Shown piece by piece: positions 53,323-62,049 of a stretch of DNA of 64,000 nt. The position numbers and the translations under genes are program-made. Location of the stretch: NCBI RefSeq assembly GCF_013409995.1, contig NZ_JACCBX010000009.1, forward strand, positions 1 through 64,000. Reading direction: 5' to 3'. The notes below the pieces were generated by a model. It saw only the letters and a program-made list of their open reading frames with translations. It was not told where the DNA came from and made no database searches. The DNA is from Neobacillus driksii (GTDB lineage Bacteria; Bacillota; Bacilli; Bacillales; Cytobacillaceae). How positions within the stretch are numbered: position 1 is the first letter of the stretch; every line of letters begins with the position of its first letter.

Positions 53323-54297
53323 ATGGAAACTGTTAGAGTAGGTATTATTGGAACGGGTGGTATTTCTCATGTGCATGTCAAACAATTGAGGGAAATAAAT
53401 ACCGCTCAGATTGTTGCGGTAGCTGACCCAAGTCTGGAAAATCGCAAACAATTGATCGGAAAATTCAACCTTGAGCAGATTGATGAATTTAACGATCATC
53501 AAGATATGTTGGAAACAATCCCAATGGATGCGGTGCTTATTTGTTCGCCGCATACCCTGCATTATCAACAGGTGGTGGATTCGATTCAACATGGATGCCA
53601 TGTGTTAATTGAAAAACCAATGGCTTGTACTTTAGATGAAGCAGAGCAGCTGATTGAATTGGCAAAAAAGGCAAAGAGGGTTCTGCAAGTATCTTATCAA
53701 AGACATTTTGAGCCTAGCTTTCTTTACATTCGGGAAGCACTCTCAAAAGGAACAATTGGAAAGCTTACATCAGTCACCGCTTCTTTATACCAGGATTGGA
53801 AACACTTGACCACAGGTACCTGGCGGCAGAATCCATCGTTATCCGGCGGCGGAATGCTGATGGATTCGGGAAGTCACATTGTCGATGTACTTTTGTGGAC
53901 GACGGGTTTAAAACCGCTTGAAGTCGAATGTAAATTAGAAAAGCATAAAACGCATGTAGAGCTGGATTCTTTTACAACGATCCGCTTTGAAAACAATGTA
54001 GTGGCAGGTTTAAATATTGTTGGAAATGCTCCATGCTGGCATGAAACCTATGTTTTCTGTGGAGAGAATGGAGCGATTTTTTATGACAATGGCAAGATTG
54101 TTCTTCGCCGATTAGGAAATGAAGCGATTATCCATGAGCTTCCTCCACAAACAAACAATTCAGACAAAAGCTTTATCGATGCCATCCTAGGCATTACTGA
54201 AGTCAAGGTTCCTGGGGAATTCGCTAAGGAAGTCGTCGCACTGACCGAACAGATTTATAGAGCGGCAGGCTATCAAGCTATTACTTCAGTAAAATAA
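53323..54297 (+). CDS. Gfo/Idh/MocA family oxidoreductase 2
   Basis: A 324-aa member with VRVGIIGTGGISHVHVK, HVLIEKPMACTLDEA and GGGMLMDSGSHIVDVLLW. It is shorter than its neighbours. The ribosome site is weak (GGGGTG further upstream, then AAGAG). It shares the cofactor-binding and catalytic motifs but diverges in the C-terminal domain, suggesting a different sugar position or substrate. Confidence 0.87.
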   Translation: METVRVGIIGTGGISHVHVKQLREINTAQIVAVADPSLENRKQLIGKFNLEQIDEFNDHQDMLETIPMDAVLICSPHTLHYQQVVDSIQHGCHVLIEKPMACTLDEAEQLIELAKKAKRVLQVSYQRHFEPSFLYIREALSKGTIGKLTSVTASLYQDWKHLTTGTWRQNPSLSGGGMLMDSGSHIVDVLLWTTGLKPLEVECKLEKHKTHVELDSFTTIRFENNVVAGLNIVGNAPCWHETYVFCGENGAIFYDNGKIVLRRLGNEAIIHELPPQTNNSDKSFIDAILGITEVKVPGEFAKEVVALTEQIYRAAGYQAITSVK

Positions 54298-54310
54298 CGG
54301 AGGAAAGAAG

Positions 54311-55396
54311 ATGTCAAATACGGTCAAGATCGGAATTATCGGCAGCGGCGGAATTGCTGCTGCACATGCAAGAGCTTATAAGCAAATGCCGGATGTAAGG
54401 GTTGTAGCGGTTGCCGATGTCATTCCAGGCAAGGCTAAGAAATTTATTGAACAGCTTGAATTAACAGAAGCAAAGGCTTTTGATGACCATTTCGAGCTGT
54501 TACATATGGATCTCGACGGTGTCAGTATATGTACCCCGAATGTCGCACATCATAGCACAAGCATTGATTCCCTTAATGCAGGCAAACATGTGCTAGTGGA
54601 AAAACCGATGGCCGTGACCTTAGGACAGGCGATAGAAATGGTAGAGGCCTCCAAAATGGCAGATAGAATGCTGACGGTCGGGTTTCAACCACGATATGAT
54701 CCTAATATGAAAGCCGTAAAAGAAATCGTTCAATCGGGTGAACTAGGGAATGTCTATTATGTTCAAACAGGCGGGGGACGCCGGCGGGGAATGCCGGGGG
54801 GTACCTTTATCAATAAAGAATTAGCAGGTGCGGGTGCAATGGCCGATATCGGTTGTTATTCATTAGACCTGGCTTTAAATACGCTGGGCTATCCTAAGCC
54901 CTTAACCGTTTCTGCCTATACGTCTAATCATTTCGGTACGAATCCTTTATATCACAAGGAAGCGGATAAGTTTGAAGTAGAGGATTTTGGAGTGGCGATG
55001 ATCCGTTTAGAAGGCGGTATTGTTTTAAACTTTAAAATATCATGGGCCATGCATATGGACTCTCTAGGTCCAACACTCTTCCTTGGCATGGATGCCGGTT
55101 TGAAATTAACACCAGCAGGTAGCGGACCATGGAGCGGTGTATGGGACGGGGGAATCGGCTCGATCAGCCTTTTCCATGATATTAAAGGGCACCATGTAGA
55201 ATCTGCCATTCCTATACAAAGACATCAGTTAAATATCTTTTATGAAAAGGTACGCGACTTTGTTTTGGCGATTCAAAATGGTAATCCAGCACCAATTCCT
55301 GGTGAACAAATTGTCATCAATCAAGCAATCATTGATGGAATTTTACGTTCCGCGGAACAAGGTTCTGAAGTGAAAATCGACATTCCTGAATTTTAG
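54311..55396 (+). CDS. Gfo/Idh/MocA family oxidoreductase 3
   Basis: 361 aa with VKIGIIGSGGIAAAHARAYK, HVLVEKPMAVTLGQA and GAGAMADIGCYSLDLALN. The active-site Asp-x-x-x-Tyr differs from the His of the other two at this position (DIGCYS against DIGTHA and DSGSHI). GGAGGAAAG precedes the ATG. Last gene of the cluster, followed by a repeat and a terminator. Confidence 0.87.
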   Translation: MSNTVKIGIIGSGGIAAAHARAYKQMPDVRVVAVADVIPGKAKKFIEQLELTEAKAFDDHFELLHMDLDGVSICTPNVAHHSTSIDSLNAGKHVLVEKPMAVTLGQAIEMVEASKMADRMLTVGFQPRYDPNMKAVKEIVQSGELGNVYYVQTGGGRRRGMPGGTFINKELAGAGAMADIGCYSLDLALNTLGYPKPLTVSAYTSNHFGTNPLYHKEADKFEVEDFGVAMIRLEGGIVLNFKISWAMHMDSLGPTLFLGMDAGLKLTPAGSGPWSGVWDGGIGSISLFHDIKGHHVESAIPIQRHQLNIFYEKVRDFVLAIQNGNPAPIPGEQIVINQAIIDGILRSAEQGSEVKIDIPEF

Positions 55397-55406
55397 GGCA
55401 CAAGAG

Positions 55407-55467
55407 GGACGGTTCTGATGGTTCAACTGTGATTAACACTGGTCAAAAATAACCATTAGAACCGTCC
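55407..55467 (+). repeat. GGACGGTTCT-type inverted repeat, copy 3
   Basis: GGACGGTTCTGATGGTT (55407-55423) pairs with AACCATTAGAACCGTCC (55451-55467), 17 bp with one wobble. It begins 10 bases after the third oxidoreductase stop and is followed by GCTTTGCTCT, so it may also act as a terminator. Same family as 38471-38531. Confidence 0.7.
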
Positions 55468-55525
55468 GCTTTGCTCTAGGAAACCAAGCTGATTAAGTTA
55501 AACAATTAAATAGATAAGTAGAATG

Positions 55526-55560
55526 AACGTTTCTTGCACATTGGAAGGAACGTTTTTTTA
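55526..55560 (+). terminator. Intrinsic terminator of the oxidoreductase cluster
   Basis: AACGTTTCTT and AAGGAACGTT pair over 10 bp with one wobble, followed by a run of seven T. Confidence 0.7.
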
Positions 55561-55892
55561 TTAATCTGTAATACTGTATTAGAAAAATATCGTATAAGTA
55601 CTCTATCTTTTGAGTGAAAGCATTTGATTTAAATCCCACGAATTTCTCCAAATGCCAATATGGGTTGAACAAATTACCATTTACAGTATCTTACAAATTA
55701 ATTATCATGATGTCGAGATTAAAAATTCAAGAAAACTACGGTAAACAAGTTCTTTACCCTTCTAGACCGTATATGGATACTATGTAAACTACAACACCAG
55801 CTAATATATTCTGAGAAGACGATATGTCTTATAATCGTATTAATAAGTTTAGTTTTAAAACAAATTATTGTAAAATGAAGGAAAGACCATCG
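55561..55892. other. AT-rich gap before the ArsR-like regulator
   Basis: About 330 bases with no convincing reading frame on either strand. A minus-strand ORF at 55719-55925 lacks any family feature. A TGTAAAATG segment near 55870 could be a -10 element. Nothing else was recognised. Confidence 0.4.
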
Positions 55893-55951
55893 TTTTATTA
55901 TAAGAAAATTTGCAGTTGAATTCATTTTCCGGTATTTTTATTATAATAAAA
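55893..55951 (+). promoter_or_regulatory. Promoter of the ArsR-like regulator with two operators
   Basis: TTTTATTATAATAAAA at 55936-55951 is a 16-bp perfect palindrome. It covers the -10 (TATTAT, 55939-55944) of a promoter whose -35 is TTGAAT (55916-55921, 17-bp spacer). A 15/16 copy, TTTTATTATAAGAAAA, lies at 55893-55908, 43 bp upstream. Similar sites precede the sugar-binding gene at 56937-56964. Autoregulation is inferred. Confidence 0.5.
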
Positions 55952-55974
55952 GATGTAACAAAAGGGAGAACAAT

Positions 55975-56892
55975 GTGAGAACATTACAATTAACATTACA
56001 AGAAGCGATTGATATCTGTAAAGCGCTCGCAAATGAACACCGGATGGAAATGATTCGGTCGTTAACTGGCGGTCCCAAAAATGTGAATGAGCTTTCTGAA
56101 CTATTAAACATCCCGTTTTCTTCGGCAGCGGTGAATGTAAGGAAGCTGGAGGAAGTAGGTTTGATCACGACTGAGATCGTACCCGGCCGCGGGAGCCAAA
56201 AGGTGAGTTCAAAGCGCTATGACCGTATCATTATAGATCTTGAGGAGAAGGCCCCCGCGAAGGAAGATGTGTTAACCTTTGAATTAGAAATTGGCGAATA
56301 CGTTCGATGTGATATTGAGCCAACTTGCGGCCTCCTTAGTGAAAAGGGCATCATCCATATCCTTGATGATCCACGGTCCTTTTACGAACCAGAGCGGAAA
56401 AATGCCCAGCTTATCTGGTTTCGTTCCGGTAACATTGAATATCACTTCCCAAACAGGATTCCATACGGAGCGAGGGTCGAGGAGCTGAATTTCTCCGTTG
56501 AATTATGTTCGGAGGCTCCATATCATAATTTAGACTGGCCTTCTGATATCACCTGCTGGATTAATGGGAAAGAAATTGGCTACTGGACAAGCCCTGGAGA
56601 CTTTGGTGGCGAGAGGGGATTTTTAACACCAGGTTGGTGGGAAACACATAATACTCAGTATGGTGTGTTAAAATATTGGAAAATCAACCATGAAGGCAGT
56701 TTTATTGATGGAGTGAAAATTTCTCCGGTGACGATTGATGATTTGAAATTGCAGGAAAAGCCTTACATTTCACTGCAGCTCGGGGTAGAAAAAGATGCGA
56801 AAAATCAAGGTGGTATTAATTTATTCGGCTCGAAGTTCGGAAATTATGAGCAAGGATTGATCATGAGAATTCAATATGCTGCAGCAGGTTAA
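55975..56892 (+). CDS. ArsR-like winged-helix regulator with long C-terminal domain
   Basis: 305 aa. Residues 8-90 form an ArsR/SmtB-type winged helix (ICKALANEHRMEMIRSL, LSELLNIPFSSAAVNVRKLEEVGLI). The remaining 210 residues look like a beta-rich sensing domain (FELEIGEYVRCDIEPTCG, YHNLDWPSDITCWINGKEIGYW, YGVLKYWKINHEGSFIDG). No metal-binding Cys motif is evident, so a carbohydrate-type ligand is more likely. The GTG at 55975 follows GGGAG at 6 bases; the overlapping ATG at 55973 is closed by TGA. It probably controls the next operon. Confidence 0.75.
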   Translation: MRTLQLTLQEAIDICKALANEHRMEMIRSLTGGPKNVNELSELLNIPFSSAAVNVRKLEEVGLITTEIVPGRGSQKVSSKRYDRIIIDLEEKAPAKEDVLTFELEIGEYVRCDIEPTCGLLSEKGIIHILDDPRSFYEPERKNAQLIWFRSGNIEYHFPNRIPYGARVEELNFSVELCSEAPYHNLDWPSDITCWINGKEIGYWTSPGDFGGERGFLTPGWWETHNTQYGVLKYWKINHEGSFIDGVKISPVTIDDLKLQEKPYISLQLGVEKDAKNQGGINLFGSKFGNYEQGLIMRIQYAAAG

Positions 56893-56906
56893 TACGCTTA
56901 AGGAGA

Positions 56907-56940
56907 AAGTTGATTGGATGTTATTCCGGTCAGCTTTTTT
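56907..56940 (+). terminator. Intrinsic terminator of the ArsR-like gene
   Basis: AAGTTGATTGG pairs with CCGGTCAGCTT over 11 bp including G-U pairs, followed by six T. The T-run merges with the operator-like site at 56937. Confidence 0.65.
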
Positions 56941-57025
56941 ATTATAAAAAATATTATAATAAAAACACTTGATTTGTAATAATAAAATATGTAATAATAA
57001 CTTCGTAAAGTTGAAAGCGTTTTAA
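56937..57025 (+). promoter_or_regulatory. Promoter with operators and cre-like site of the second sugar operon
   Basis: Two sites resemble the regulator palindrome: 56937-56952 (15/16) and 56949-56964 (13/16). The promoter is TTGATT (56969-56974), 17-bp spacer, TAATAA (56992-56997). TGAAAGCGTTTTAA at 57012-57025 fits the CcpA cre consensus except near its 3-prime end. The region is very AT-rich, so operator matches need testing. Confidence 0.45.
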
Positions 57026-57090
57026 TAAAGGGTTACAAAGAAAAAGGACCTTTCAACCGAAGTTAATCTATTTCCTAGGGGGAAAACAGA

Positions 57091-58359
57091 ATGAAGTCTT
57101 TAAAATGGCTAGTTTTATTAATTGCTAGTGTCCTAGTATTAGGCGCTTGCTCAGGCGGCAATGGTGCGTCAACTAAGTCAAAAGATGGCAAGATTCAAAT
57201 CTCGTTTATCAACGGTTTCACCGGTGGTGACGGGGCATACATGAAAAAGATTACAGATGGATTCAATGCTTCTCAGGACAAGTATGAAATCGTCGAAAGC
57301 CAAGAAAAAGAACACTATACAAAATACAAATCCGGTGACTATGACCTTGTTGTCATTCATGGAAATAACCTAGAAACATACCGTCTTGACGGCATGATTC
57401 AGGATGTTGGCTCTCTGTATGAAAAAGCAGGTTTGAAAGAATCTGATTTCCACAAAGCTGGAATGGATCTTGCAAAATTGGATGGAAAGCTTTACGGATT
57501 CCCGATTGATATTCATCCTTTAACAATGTTCTATAATAAAGAATTCGTAAATGAAGCTCCAAAAACGTATGAAGATATCTTAAAGTTGAATCAAGAGCTT
57601 CAAGCAAAAAATAAAGATCTATACGCACTAGGTGTACCGTCAACAGGTCTTGTGGAGTTTTACATGCTGATGATCGCTGCGCAAAACGGTGTAGATCTGA
57701 AGGATGGCAATGCCTTGAACTTTGCGCAGCCTGAATTTGCGGATGCACTGATGACGTTCCATGACATGGTCTGGAAAGATAAAGTTTCTCCAGCTGGCTT
57801 AGGTCTTGATGGAGAATTTAAAACCTTCATGAAAGAAGCAGAATCGGGCAAAGCAGTTCAATCAGCAGTCGCTCTTACAGGTCCTTGGTTCTATGGGGCA
57901 GCCAAAGAAAAATACGGGGATAACCTAGGAATTGCGCCAATTCCGCAAATCGGCAAGCAGCCTGCCGCTTATGGTAATGCTCACATGCTTGCGGTTTCCG
58001 CAAGTGTTAAAGACGAGCAGGTTAAAGAAGGAATTGCTGAGTTCGTCAAATATATGTTCACTCCTGAAAATCTGATCAACTGGGCAGATGGAGGGCAAGC
58101 TCCTGTTCACTTGAAGACTATCGAAAAAGTGACAGCTGAACAGGACAAGTATCAAATTGCGTACCAAAACTCATTACAGTTTGATTCTTTTGTCGCTCCG
58201 CCACAAGTGTATCAGTATGGCGAACAAATCCGCTACATGAATGAAAAAGTCTTCAGCAAGCTTGTAACAACTGAAAAACTGACAAAAGAACAATTAATGA
58301 AAGAACTTGAGTCTGCAACAAAGAAAGCACAGCAAATTGCAGAGACAGAACCGAAGTAA
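57091..58359 (+). CDS. Sugar ABC transporter substrate-binding lipoprotein 2
   Basis: A 422-aa lipoprotein with signal peptide and lipobox LVLGAC (Cys20). It is a family-1 solute-binding protein (IQISFINGFTGGDGAYMKKI, LDGKLYGFPIDIHPLTMFYNKEF, GPWFYGAAKEKYGDNLGIAPIPQ). A G-rich AGGGGGAAAA site precedes the ATG. It supplies oligosaccharide to the permeases downstream; the GH2 and GH43-like enzymes suggest a plant-type glycan fragment. Confidence 0.88.
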   Translation: MKSLKWLVLLIASVLVLGACSGGNGASTKSKDGKIQISFINGFTGGDGAYMKKITDGFNASQDKYEIVESQEKEHYTKYKSGDYDLVVIHGNNLETYRLDGMIQDVGSLYEKAGLKESDFHKAGMDLAKLDGKLYGFPIDIHPLTMFYNKEFVNEAPKTYEDILKLNQELQAKNKDLYALGVPSTGLVEFYMLMIAAQNGVDLKDGNALNFAQPEFADALMTFHDMVWKDKVSPAGLGLDGEFKTFMKEAESGKAVQSAVALTGPWFYGAAKEKYGDNLGIAPIPQIGKQPAAYGNAHMLAVSASVKDEQVKEGIAEFVKYMFTPENLINWADGGQAPVHLKTIEKVTAEQDKYQIAYQNSLQFDSFVAPPQVYQYGEQIRYMNEKVFSKLVTTEKLTKEQLMKELESATKKAQQIAETEPK

Positions 58360-58469
58360 TCATGAAAACAGGCAGAGTGGCGCGGGAATTTCTGCGCCAT
58401 TCTCGCTAAAATCACGAATTCAGCAAAAAGGTGAGCATAAGTTCTCCTACTTATTGGAGGGTGTATAAA

Positions 58470-59372
58470 ATGCACAAAGGAACTTCGACAAAAACATGGG
58501 CAATCCTGATGGTTTCCCCATTTATACTTTGCTTTATTTTATTCTGGCTTGCACCGATGTTCTTAGGGGTATGGGTCAGTCTTCACAATTGGAATCTTTC
58601 ATCGGGCAATAACGGCTTTATTGGTCTACAAAACTACATTGATATTTTAACCCCTGGCTCTCTCTATAATGAAGCGTTTATGCTGGCATTGAAAAATACG
58701 CTAGTATTCGTCGTCATAAGCGTTCCTCCGCTTGTGATCATCGCTTTAGGACTTGCGCTCATTCTCGATCATCTGCCAGCGAAGCTTAAGCCGGTATTCC
58801 GAACCATTTACTTTGTTTCTTATTCAATTTCAGTAACTGCTGTATCTGCTATCTTCTTGTGGCTCTTCAATGAGAATGGCGGTTTTATCAATAATCTTTT
58901 GGTCAGTATGGGTATATTGGGCAAACCGATTAACTGGCTTAGTGAGCAGCCCTATGCTTGGGTGTCCGTTCTTATAGCGACTGTCTGGTGGACGATTGGA
59001 TTCAATATGATGCTGTTCATCAATGCCCTTGATGAGGTTGATCCAAGTCTTTATGAAGCGTCTGACCTAGACGGAGCCAATGGGTTCAAGAAATTTATTT
59101 ATATCACATTGCCGCAGATCAAACATGTCGCATTTTTTATCATTATTATGACTGTAATCGCGTCATTCAACTTGTATGGGCAGTCAAGGCTCATCACGGC
59201 AGGGGGTCCGGAGCAGTCGACTACCACATTAACAATGAGCATTCAGAATGCCGTTTTCGGTATGAACCAGCTTGGTGTTGGTTCTTCGATGGCCATTTTA
59301 ATGGGCATTATCATGCTTCTTGTAACTGCTGCTCAGTACTTTATGTCTTACCGCAAAAAGGAAGTGAATTAA
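58470..59372 (+). CDS. Sugar ABC transporter permease (CUT1, MalF type) 2
   Basis: About 300 aa with six helices starting near residue 10 and the EAA loop EASDLDGANGFKKFIYITLPQIKH. GGAGG lies 9 bases before the ATG at 58470; a GTG at 58431 would add 13 residues without a good site. It forms the channel with the next gene, one base after its stop. Confidence 0.87.
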   Translation: MHKGTSTKTWAILMVSPFILCFILFWLAPMFLGVWVSLHNWNLSSGNNGFIGLQNYIDILTPGSLYNEAFMLALKNTLVFVVISVPPLVIIALGLALILDHLPAKLKPVFRTIYFVSYSISVTAVSAIFLWLFNENGGFINNLLVSMGILGKPINWLSEQPYAWVSVLIATVWWTIGFNMMLFINALDEVDPSLYEASDLDGANGFKKFIYITLPQIKHVAFFIIIMTVIASFNLYGQSRLITAGGPEQSTTTLTMSIQNAVFGMNQLGVGSSMAILMGIIMLLVTAAQYFMSYRKKEVN

Positions 59373-59373
59373 C

Positions 59374-60201
59374 ATGAGACGAAAGCAAAAAAACATCATC
59401 GTTGTCACACTGGCAGTCCTAATCGCCGTATTGTTTCTTTTACCACTAGTCTGGATGGTTTTCACTTCCTTTAAAACATTAAGTGAATCCATGTCCAGTT
59501 CCGCCATCCTGCCAAATGTTTGGACACTGCAAAACTATATCGATATTTTCTCGCCAACTAGTGATGCCCCAATCCTTCTCTGGGTTTTTAACACAGCTGT
59601 TATCACGATTATCGGAACAGTTCTTGTTGTTGCCATTGATATTCTCGCGGCATACTCTTTGGCCAGATTACAAGTGCCTGGTAAAAAAATCATCATCGGG
59701 ACGATCATAATCGCCTTGACAGTTCCAGGCATAGTAACACTTTTCCCAGCGTTCTATATGTTTAAAAGTTTTAATTTACTAGACACCTTTATTCCACTGG
59801 TTCTACCATATACAGCAAGCACAATGGGTGTGTTCCTGATCTACAACTTCCTTATTAGTTTTCCAAAGGATCTGGAAGAAGCGGCCTACCTTGACGGAGC
59901 TTCTCAAATGCAAATCCTGCGCCATGTCATATTCCCAGCTATCAAGCCGGTAGCGGTAACACTGGGCGTTATCACGTTTATGGGGATCTATAACGATTAC
60001 CTTTGGCCGTCACTCGTGATTAACTCTAATGAAATGAAAACGATGACTCTCGGAATTGCGACGCTGATCCAAGGATCGAATTTTGTCAATCCCGCTGGCA
60101 TGATGGCTGCGACCGTTGTAGCAACCATCCCGGCAATCGTTGTTTTTCTAGTGGCCAACAAATATTTTGTAAAAAGTGTAACGAACTCGGGAATTAAATA
60201 A
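59374..60201 (+). CDS. Sugar ABC transporter permease (CUT1, MalG type) 2
   Basis: 275 aa, six helices, with EAAYLDGASQMQILRHVIFPAIKP as the EAA loop and the MalG-type end YFVKSVTNSGIK. The ATG follows the previous stop with one base between, and its ribosome site (AAGGAAG) lies inside the previous gene. As in the first sugar cluster, no ATPase gene is linked. Confidence 0.88.
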   Translation: MRRKQKNIIVVTLAVLIAVLFLLPLVWMVFTSFKTLSESMSSSAILPNVWTLQNYIDIFSPTSDAPILLWVFNTAVITIIGTVLVVAIDILAAYSLARLQVPGKKIIIGTIIIALTVPGIVTLFPAFYMFKSFNLLDTFIPLVLPYTASTMGVFLIYNFLISFPKDLEEAAYLDGASQMQILRHVIFPAIKPVAVTLGVITFMGIYNDYLWPSLVINSNEMKTMTLGIATLIQGSNFVNPAGMMAATVVATIPAIVVFLVANKYFVKSVTNSGIK

Positions 60202-60249
60202 AGGTTTGTTGCTTCAACATGAATAAAGCAGTTAAAGGAGACTAATGTT

Positions 60250-62046
60250 ATGATGCGTCAAGAATATCCTAGACCACAGTTGAAAAGAAAGAATTGGTTA
60301 AATTTGAATGGAACCTGGCAGTTTGCCTTTGATGATCGTAATGAAGGGGTAAAAGAAGCCTGGCAGACGAATGCGGCTGCTTTTACGAAAGAAATCAACG
60401 TTCCATTTGCCTATCAGACAAAATTGAGCGGTGTTGAAGACCACAGCTTTCATGACCATGTCTGGTACCGCCGCGAGTTTACGGTTCCGTCTGACTGGAA
60501 AGGGCAACAGGTCATCCTTCACTTTGGGGCGGTGGATTACCGGGCGTGGGTTTATGTGAATGAACAGCTCGTAGGTTTCCATGAAGGAGGAAATGTCTCC
60601 TTCTCCTTTGATGTCACCCATTATTTAAATGGCGGGACTGAGGTTGTTGTCGTAAGAGTAGAAGATCCTTCAACCGATGAAACGATTCCAAGAGGCAAGC
60701 AATATTGGATTGAAAAGTCTGATTCAATCTGGTATACACGGACTTCTGGAATATGGCAGACGGTTTGGGTGGAGGCGGTCAACCCAGTCCATTTTTCAAA
60801 GGTGAAATTTACGCCTGATGTGGATCATGGTGCAGTACACCTCGAATTAGAGGTGGAAGGGGATTTTGTCGGCAAACAGGCAGTAGTGGAATTCTCCTTT
60901 AAAGGAGAGACTGTTGCGAAGGATGTAATCCATTTATTTGAGAAAAATGCTCAGCGTTCCATTAATCTATTTCAAAATAAAATTTTCCGTACTCCGTTTC
61001 ACCACAATGGCTGGTGCTGGACGCCGGAGAACCCGAATTTGTTTGACGTAAAATTGACGATAAAAGAAAACAGTTCCATTCTTGATGAAATTGAAGCATA
61101 CTTCGGCATGAGGAAGATTCATGCTGAAGACGGAATGGTATACCTAAACAATAAGCCATACTATCAAAAGCTTGTGCTTGACCAAGGTTACTGGCCTGAG
61201 GGATTGCTGACGGCGCCAAGCGATGAAGCGTTAAAGCTTGATATCGAGCTAGCAAAGGAAATGGGCTTTAATGGCTGCCGGAAGCATCAAAAAGTGGAGG
61301 ATCCTAGATTCCTATATTGGGCGGACCAGCTCGGCTTCCTTGTCTGGGGTGAATGCGCAGCATCTCCTTCTTTTAACGATCAAGCTGCCGCCAGACTGAC
61401 AAGGGAATGGATAGAGATTGTTGAACGTGATTACAACCATCCGTCTATTGTTGCATGGGTGCCGCTCAATGAAAGCTGGGGCATCCCGAATGTGCGCGAA
61501 GACAAACAACAGCAAAACCATTCGCTGGCTATGTACCACCTTGTTAAATCTCTTGATGCTACGCGCCTTGTGATTTCCAATGACGGCTGGGAACTTACTC
61601 GATCTGATATTTGTGCAATCCACAATTATAATCATGGGAATGATAATGAAAAAGCAAAATATGAACACTATAAACAGTCCATTTCCACGAAAGAGCAGCT
61701 TCTGCAGTCTCAGCCGGCTAAACGGAAAATTTATGCCAATGGCTTTGAACATCAGGGAGAGCCAATCATCCTGACCGAGTTTGGTGGAATTGGTTTTAAA
61801 GTTGGCGAAGATGCGGGCTGGGGTTACACTTCTGTTACCGGCTCTGATGAATTTACGGCGGATTATCAGCGAATCATGGAAGCGGTGTACGCTTCAAAAG
61901 CGCTGCATGGGTATTGCTATACCCAATTAACGGATGTTGAACAGGAAATCAACGGATTGCTCACCTATGACCGTAAGCCAAAATGCGAGCTGAAAGAAAT
62001 CCGGAAGATTAATGATATGTGGCATGCAGAAATCGTGGAGGGCTAA
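60250..62046 (+). CDS. Glycoside hydrolase family 2 enzyme
   Basis: A 598-aa cytoplasmic glycosidase without signal peptide. Jelly-roll N-domain (LNGTWQFAFDD, VWYRREFTVP, HEGGNVSFSFDVT), Ig-like middle domain and TIM barrel. The acid/base is Glu408 in WVPLNESWG and the nucleophile Glu510 in ILTEFGG. The family includes beta-galactosidases, beta-glucuronidases and beta-mannosidases; specificity is not readable. AAAGGAG lies 9 bases before the ATG at 60250. It follows the importer genes and probably hydrolyses the imported oligosaccharide. Confidence 0.87.
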   Translation: MMRQEYPRPQLKRKNWLNLNGTWQFAFDDRNEGVKEAWQTNAAAFTKEINVPFAYQTKLSGVEDHSFHDHVWYRREFTVPSDWKGQQVILHFGAVDYRAWVYVNEQLVGFHEGGNVSFSFDVTHYLNGGTEVVVVRVEDPSTDETIPRGKQYWIEKSDSIWYTRTSGIWQTVWVEAVNPVHFSKVKFTPDVDHGAVHLELEVEGDFVGKQAVVEFSFKGETVAKDVIHLFEKNAQRSINLFQNKIFRTPFHHNGWCWTPENPNLFDVKLTIKENSSILDEIEAYFGMRKIHAEDGMVYLNNKPYYQKLVLDQGYWPEGLLTAPSDEALKLDIELAKEMGFNGCRKHQKVEDPRFLYWADQLGFLVWGECAASPSFNDQAAARLTREWIEIVERDYNHPSIVAWVPLNESWGIPNVREDKQQQNHSLAMYHLVKSLDATRLVISNDGWELTRSDICAIHNYNHGNDNEKAKYEHYKQSISTKEQLLQSQPAKRKIYANGFEHQGEPIILTEFGGIGFKVGEDAGWGYTSVTGSDEFTADYQRIMEAVYASKALHGYCYTQLTDVEQEINGLLTYDRKPKCELKEIRKINDMWHAEIVEG

Positions 62047-62049
62047 ATA

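Noticed and set aside
52179..55396. Three oxidoreductase genes as a recent tandem duplication
   Set aside because: Their sequences differ throughout, including active-site surroundings, so old divergence or separate recruitment is more likely.
55719..55925. Minus-strand 68-aa ORF before the ArsR-like regulator
   Set aside because: No ribosome site, no family pattern, and it overlaps the predicted operators.
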